Source: Chitinophaga pinensis (lineage in GTDB: Bacteria; Bacteroidota; Bacteroidia; AKYH767-A; OLB10). Taken from it: DNA of 37,190 bases. The notes under the pieces were generated by a model. It saw only the letters and a program-made list of their open reading frames with translations, did no database searches and had not been told where the DNA came from. This document shows positions 34,201 to 37,190 of this stretch, one piece after another (within the stretch, counting starts at the first letter, position 1; every line of letters starts with the position of its first letter). Location of the stretch: contig CALQOD010000018.1 of the NCBI GenBank assembly GCA_943332105.1, positions 1-37,190 of the forward strand, read 5' to 3'. A program made the position numbers and the translations under genes.

Positions 34201-34938
34201 ATGAAAAAAGGATTACTTATTGTTGCAATGATGATTGGTGTTACCGCATCTGCACAAGACATGAACTCAAAAAAAGGAACACCAATCCTTCCTGAATCAG
34301 GCGATTGGAGCATTGGAATCGGCGCTAACTCATCTTTAAACTACTTCGGTAATTTATTGAATGGAAACACTGACAACAGCCCAATGTCATTTGACTGGAC
34401 GAATGGTAACGACAACGTTATCACTGGAAAAATGATGAAAGATGCGAACACTGCTTACCGTGGTCAACTTCGTATCGGATTTGGATCAACTACTACAAAT
34501 GAAGCTGATCCTGCTGATGGTGGTCTATCATCAACAAAAGTATCTCACATGAATATCAATTTAGCTGGTGGTATTCAAATGTACCGTGGAAAAGGTCGTC
34601 TTCGTGGATACTACGGTGGTGAAGTAGCTTTAGGATTAGGAAGTGGTACAGACACAACTTATTCATACAAAGGGACGGCTGCTGATGCTTCAGTAACTAA
34701 ACAAGATGATGGAGGTACTTTCTCTTTCGGAATTCGTGGATTTATCGGAGCAGAATATTTCTTCGCTCCTAAAATGTCTCTAAGCGGTGAATTTGGTTGG
34801 GGATTAGGTTTATCTTCTAAAGGCGAAGGTAAAACTGTAAGTGTAAATACGCCTGATGCTAAAACGGGCAAAACATCTTCATTCGGTTTAGATACTGACA
34901 ATGCAGGTGCTGCAATCAACTTAAACTTCTATTTCTAA
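34201..34938 (+). CDS. Small outer-membrane beta-barrel protein
   Basis: 245 residues. Signal peptide cut after ASA. The mature part alternates polar and aromatic/hydrophobic residues in strand-like fashion (GGIQMYRGKGRLRGYYGGEV, FGIRGFIGAEYFFAP) and ends in NLNFYF, the aromatic C-terminus of outer-membrane barrels. About eight strands are plausible. The gene uses more C-ending codons (AAC, TTC, TAC, ATC) than its neighbours, and it has a good promoter, an A-rich leader and a strong terminator, so high expression is likely. Ligand or role unknown. Confidence 0.85.
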   Translation: MKKGLLIVAMMIGVTASAQDMNSKKGTPILPESGDWSIGIGANSSLNYFGNLLNGNTDNSPMSFDWTNGNDNVITGKMMKDANTAYRGQLRIGFGSTTTNEADPADGGLSSTKVSHMNINLAGGIQMYRGKGRLRGYYGGEVALGLGSGTDTTYSYKGTAADASVTKQDDGGTFSFGIRGFIGAEYFFAPKMSLSGEFGWGLGLSSKGEGKTVSVNTPDAKTGKTSSFGLDTDNAGAAINLNFYF

Positions 34939-34963
34939 GAAATATAAAAGTTTAGAACTTTGG

Positions 34964-34996
34964 AAAAGGCCCCGTTATACGGGGCCTTTTCTTTTT
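34964..34996 (+). terminator. Strong intrinsic terminator after the barrel gene
   Basis: A perfect 12-bp stem (AAAAGGCCCCGT with ACGGGGCCTTTT), a 3-nt loop, then CTTTTTT. Confidence 0.92.
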
Positions 34997-35060
34997 TACA
35001 TAAACCCTTTTTATCCTACTTATTTTTTGGTTTCTTTGTAGTAAACAGAACCCCTATTTT

Positions 35061-35819
35061 GTGTCTGAAAGTTTCGAAATAAAGTTACCCCAGTTTGTTG
35101 GTCCGTTCGACTTACTCCTGTTCTTCATTGAGCGTGATGAGTTGGATATTCATGATATTCCTATTGCAACTATTACCAACGATTTCATAGAATATATGCA
35201 TCAAATGCAAACGATGAATATTGAATTGGCTAGTGAGTTTATTTTAGTAGCAGCAACACTGATGCGCATCAAAGCAAAAATGTTGTTGCCACGTTACGAA
35301 AAAGATGAGGATGGAAATGAAATTGATCCTCGCCAGGATTTAGTTCGTCAGCTGTTAGATTATAAGCAGTTTAAAGCAGCTTCCGAAGACTTGCGTTTGA
35401 TGGAAGATGAGCGCTTAATGCGCTTTGCGAGAGGAAATGTGCAACATGAACTATCTAAGCTGGGAACAACCACTGAAACAGGTTATGCCGGAGAGTTAAA
35501 TCAGCTAACGTTATATAAGTTAATCGCCACCTTTGAAAAGGTAATGTCGCGCTTTGAGGATAGCCAAAACCGAGTTATTCATACTGTATTACAGTCGCCA
35601 TATACAATCGACAATCAAAAGGATTATATCCTAACGCGAATGTCGCTAAAACCACAACAAAACTTCGCTGATCTGTTCGATGAATGTGTGAGTAAATTAC
35701 ATGCAGTATATACTTTTTTAGCTTTGCTTGAATTATTACAAAACAGAGTGTTTTTAATTTTCCTGAATGAAGGCTTTAACAACTTTGTAGTTTGTACGCC
35801 TGAAGCAGCTCCTCAGTAG
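35061..35819 (+). CDS. scpA: Segregation and condensation protein A
   Basis: 252 residues with a GTG start (MSESFEIKLPQF). KLPQFVGPFDLLLFFIERDELDIHDIPIATITNDF is the conserved ScpA N-terminus, of which only a part is quoted as recognition: FVGPFDLLLFFIERDELD. The kleisin subunit bridges the SMC dimer with ScpB in chromosome compaction. The C-terminal winged helix is the segment around YTFLALLELLQNRVFLIFL. scpB is not in the window. Confidence 0.95.
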   Translation: MSESFEIKLPQFVGPFDLLLFFIERDELDIHDIPIATITNDFIEYMHQMQTMNIELASEFILVAATLMRIKAKMLLPRYEKDEDGNEIDPRQDLVRQLLDYKQFKAASEDLRLMEDERLMRFARGNVQHELSKLGTTTETGYAGELNQLTLYKLIATFEKVMSRFEDSQNRVIHTVLQSPYTIDNQKDYILTRMSLKPQQNFADLFDECVSKLHAVYTFLALLELLQNRVFLIFLNEGFNNFVVCTPEAAPQ

Positions 35820-35842
35820 TTTTTTTATTATATAATTGTAAT

Positions 35843-35850
35843 TATATTTG
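35843..35850 (+). promoter_or_regulatory. Promoter -7 box of the lipoprotein/barrel gene
   Basis: TATATTTG matches TAnnTTTG exactly, 22 nt before the ATG at 35873. Confidence 0.65.
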
Positions 35851-35872
35851 TCAAAATTAAAATCATATAATT

Positions 35873-37012
35873 ATGAAGAAAGCAATTACATTTATTTTTA
35901 CTATTACTTTATTAGCATCTTGTAATGTTGTAACTAATAGCCTAAAAACATCACAGCGAAAAATAAATCGCCAAGTTGAAACAAATGCAATAAATACAAG
36001 ATTGGTTAATAAACCTATTTTAGCAGAATTGGAAATTGGTATAGAAAGGATTACATCTATTTATAAGACAACTAATCAAGATATTGCAAATTCAGTAATA
36101 ATGTCGGGTCAATCAGATTCTAAAAAGTCTACATTTTTAACAACAGCTAGTGAAAGCATGAAAAATGAAGCAAAAAATCGGGCTCAATTTAAATTTATTG
36201 AGGATAATAAATGTGATTATGTCGTTGACCCGATTTATAAAATTGAAACAGAAAGTACCTCTGGTTCATCAATTGTAACAATAACGGTAGAAATTGCTGC
36301 ATATCCCGCAAAATATAAAAAGTTTACGCAACCTGATAGTTTGCCTAAAAGTGTATTTGAATTTGGTAGATTAGATAGCAGAGAAATTCCATTAAGCACA
36401 ACTTCAAATACTTCAAACACTACAAGAAATGAATCTAAGAGTGAGAGTGGAATTTTATTTGGAGGTAATTATAGTAATTTGCCAAAAAATGCCCTTGCGC
36501 TAACTTATGGTTCAAATTTATCAAAGTATAATCAACCTAGTTTTGGAGGCACTTTGGGATTTTATAAGATTAGTCCGTTGAGTGAAAAACTAGGACTCAG
36601 AACAGAGCTTTTATTATCATACAATCGATTAAAGTATGATTTTGCACAAGCCTTTTTAGATAATTATGGTGTTGATTCAATTCAATCATCAAACGATTAT
36701 TATAATTATTCTGCAATGAGGATTGAAGTTCCAATTTTATTTAATTTAAAGGCAGGAAAAAATTTAGAACTCCAAGGAGGATTATCTATTAATTATAATT
36801 TAAAAACACAAGAAAGTTATAAATTTTCTGTGTTCGGAGTTAATTATGAAGGCAAAAAGAAAATTGATGTTGATAAAAGAATAGGTTCGGGAGTTATTTT
36901 GGGTGGATATTTACAATCAAATTCAAGTTTTGGAGTTGGGTTGAGACAGCAATTTGGCATTGGTAAGGAAAAATGGTCAATAACTAGTTTAATGATAGGA
37001 TTTAAATTTTAA
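35873..37012 (+). CDS. Lipoprotein with C-terminal outer-membrane barrel
   Basis: 379 residues. Lipoprotein signal with LASC (Cys17). Residues 40-150 are a soluble domain with NKCDYVVDPIYKIETE, then a Ser/Thr-rich linker (about 170-195), then a barrel-like half from about 200, with strand patterns such as GFYKISPLSEKLGLRTELLL, LELQGGLSINYNL, ending in SLMIGFKF, an aromatic C-terminus. A lipid-anchored barrel is uncommon but known in Bacteroidota. Function unknown. It ends before a long perfect hairpin. Confidence 0.82.
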   Translation: MKKAITFIFTITLLASCNVVTNSLKTSQRKINRQVETNAINTRLVNKPILAELEIGIERITSIYKTTNQDIANSVIMSGQSDSKKSTFLTTASESMKNEAKNRAQFKFIEDNKCDYVVDPIYKIETESTSGSSIVTITVEIAAYPAKYKKFTQPDSLPKSVFEFGRLDSREIPLSTTSNTSNTTRNESKSESGILFGGNYSNLPKNALALTYGSNLSKYNQPSFGGTLGFYKISPLSEKLGLRTELLLSYNRLKYDFAQAFLDNYGVDSIQSSNDYYNYSAMRIEVPILFNLKAGKNLELQGGLSINYNLKTQESYKFSVFGVNYEGKKKIDVDKRIGSGVILGGYLQSNSSFGVGLRQQFGIGKEKWSITSLMIGFKF

Positions 37013-37018
37013 ATGAAG

Positions 37019-37069
37019 CTTAAAAATATAAAGAAAGGGGTGATAAGCCCCTTTCTTTATATTTTTAAG
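37019..37069 (+). terminator. Long perfect hairpin terminator
   Basis: A 22-bp perfect stem (37019-37040 with 37048-37069) and a 7-nt loop TGATAAG, with a GC core (AAAGGGG/CCCCTTT) and A/T outer part on both sides. It can work in both directions. Confidence 0.88.
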
Positions 37070-37087
37070 AACATTTAAATCAAGATA

Positions 37088-37190
37088 ATGCTGAATGAAC
37101 ATCGTAAAATCCTAAAGCAGTTTTCACCAGGAAGAATTATCTTTCCTATATTGCTTGGATTAGGCGTTGCAGTATGGTTGTTTTTGAGAG
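37088..37190 (+). CDS. N-terminus of a YbhN/UPF0104-like membrane protein (partial)
   Basis: 34 codons from the ATG to the window end, reading MLNEHRKILKQFSPGRIIFP then a hydrophobic segment, LLGLGVAVWLFLR. The layout of a short basic start followed by the first membrane helix fits the lysylphosphatidylglycerol synthase transmembrane-like (YbhN, UPF0104) family of Bacteroidota. Only the first helix is available, so the call is tentative. The gene is cut by the window edge. Confidence 0.5.
   Translation, partial: MLNEHRKILKQFSPGRIIFPILLGLGVAVWLFLR

Overview
The window looks like a chromosomal segment of a low-GC member of the Bacteroidota. The signs are promoters of the TAnnTTTG (-7) type, almost no Shine-Dalgarno sites, a SprE/PorW-type lipoprotein of the gliding/type IX secretion system, a SUF operon with the lineage-typical DUF59 and DUF2480 genes, and many lipoproteins and outer-membrane barrels. 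Genus cannot be decided from the sequence. Most of the window is ordinary housekeeping chromosome, with one clearly accessory patch at 12.1-14.35 kb.

Layout. 1-4.1 kb: a possible decayed gene end, an uncharacterised zinc-ribbon protein, a DUF3050 protein (minus strand), a Pmp3/YqaE-like lipoprotein coupled to a DUF2752 membrane protein, and a SIMPL-domain protein closed by a terminator. 4.2-10.7 kb: the iron-sulfur operon sufA-sufB-sufC-sufD-sufS-sufE-DUF59-DUF2480, nearly gapless, with a 23-bp inverted repeat lying on the -33 region of its promoter. A periplasmic TonB-C-domain protein and a long-chain polyprenyl diphosphate synthase follow. 12.1-14.35 kb: two toxin-antitoxin pairs (DUF433/DUF5615 and HigB/HigA) among four copies of the last 36 coding bases of the prenyl synthase gene and two copies of a 75-bp double-hairpin element. 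14.4-16.4 kb: dnaG.

16.4-24.3 kb, minus strand: a TlpA-type thioredoxin, a small lipoprotein, a TMTC-like membrane protein with TPR repeats, an L,D-transpeptidase, and a membrane pyrophosphatase carrying a 105-residue cysteine- and methionine-rich tail. 24.7-29.3 kb: a secreted Lys/Glu-rich protein, then a membrane-bound LytTR regulator and SprE/PorW in one minus-strand operon. 29.4-37.2 kb, plus strand: an M23-family protein with an apparently altered active site, a lipoprotein, dxr (MEP isoprenoid pathway), rseP, an unknown exported protein, a small outer-membrane barrel with a strong promoter and terminator, scpA, a lipoprotein/barrel fusion, and the start of a YbhN-like membrane protein.

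Points most worth attention: the synonymous-only copies of the prenyl synthase 3' end around the toxin-antitoxin pairs, which look like scars of repeated integration at that gene end; the near-heptad cysteine tail on the pyrophosphatase; the palindromic operator candidate of the suf operon; and six promoters whose -7 box ends only 3-7 nt before the start codon, which predicts leaderless mRNAs.
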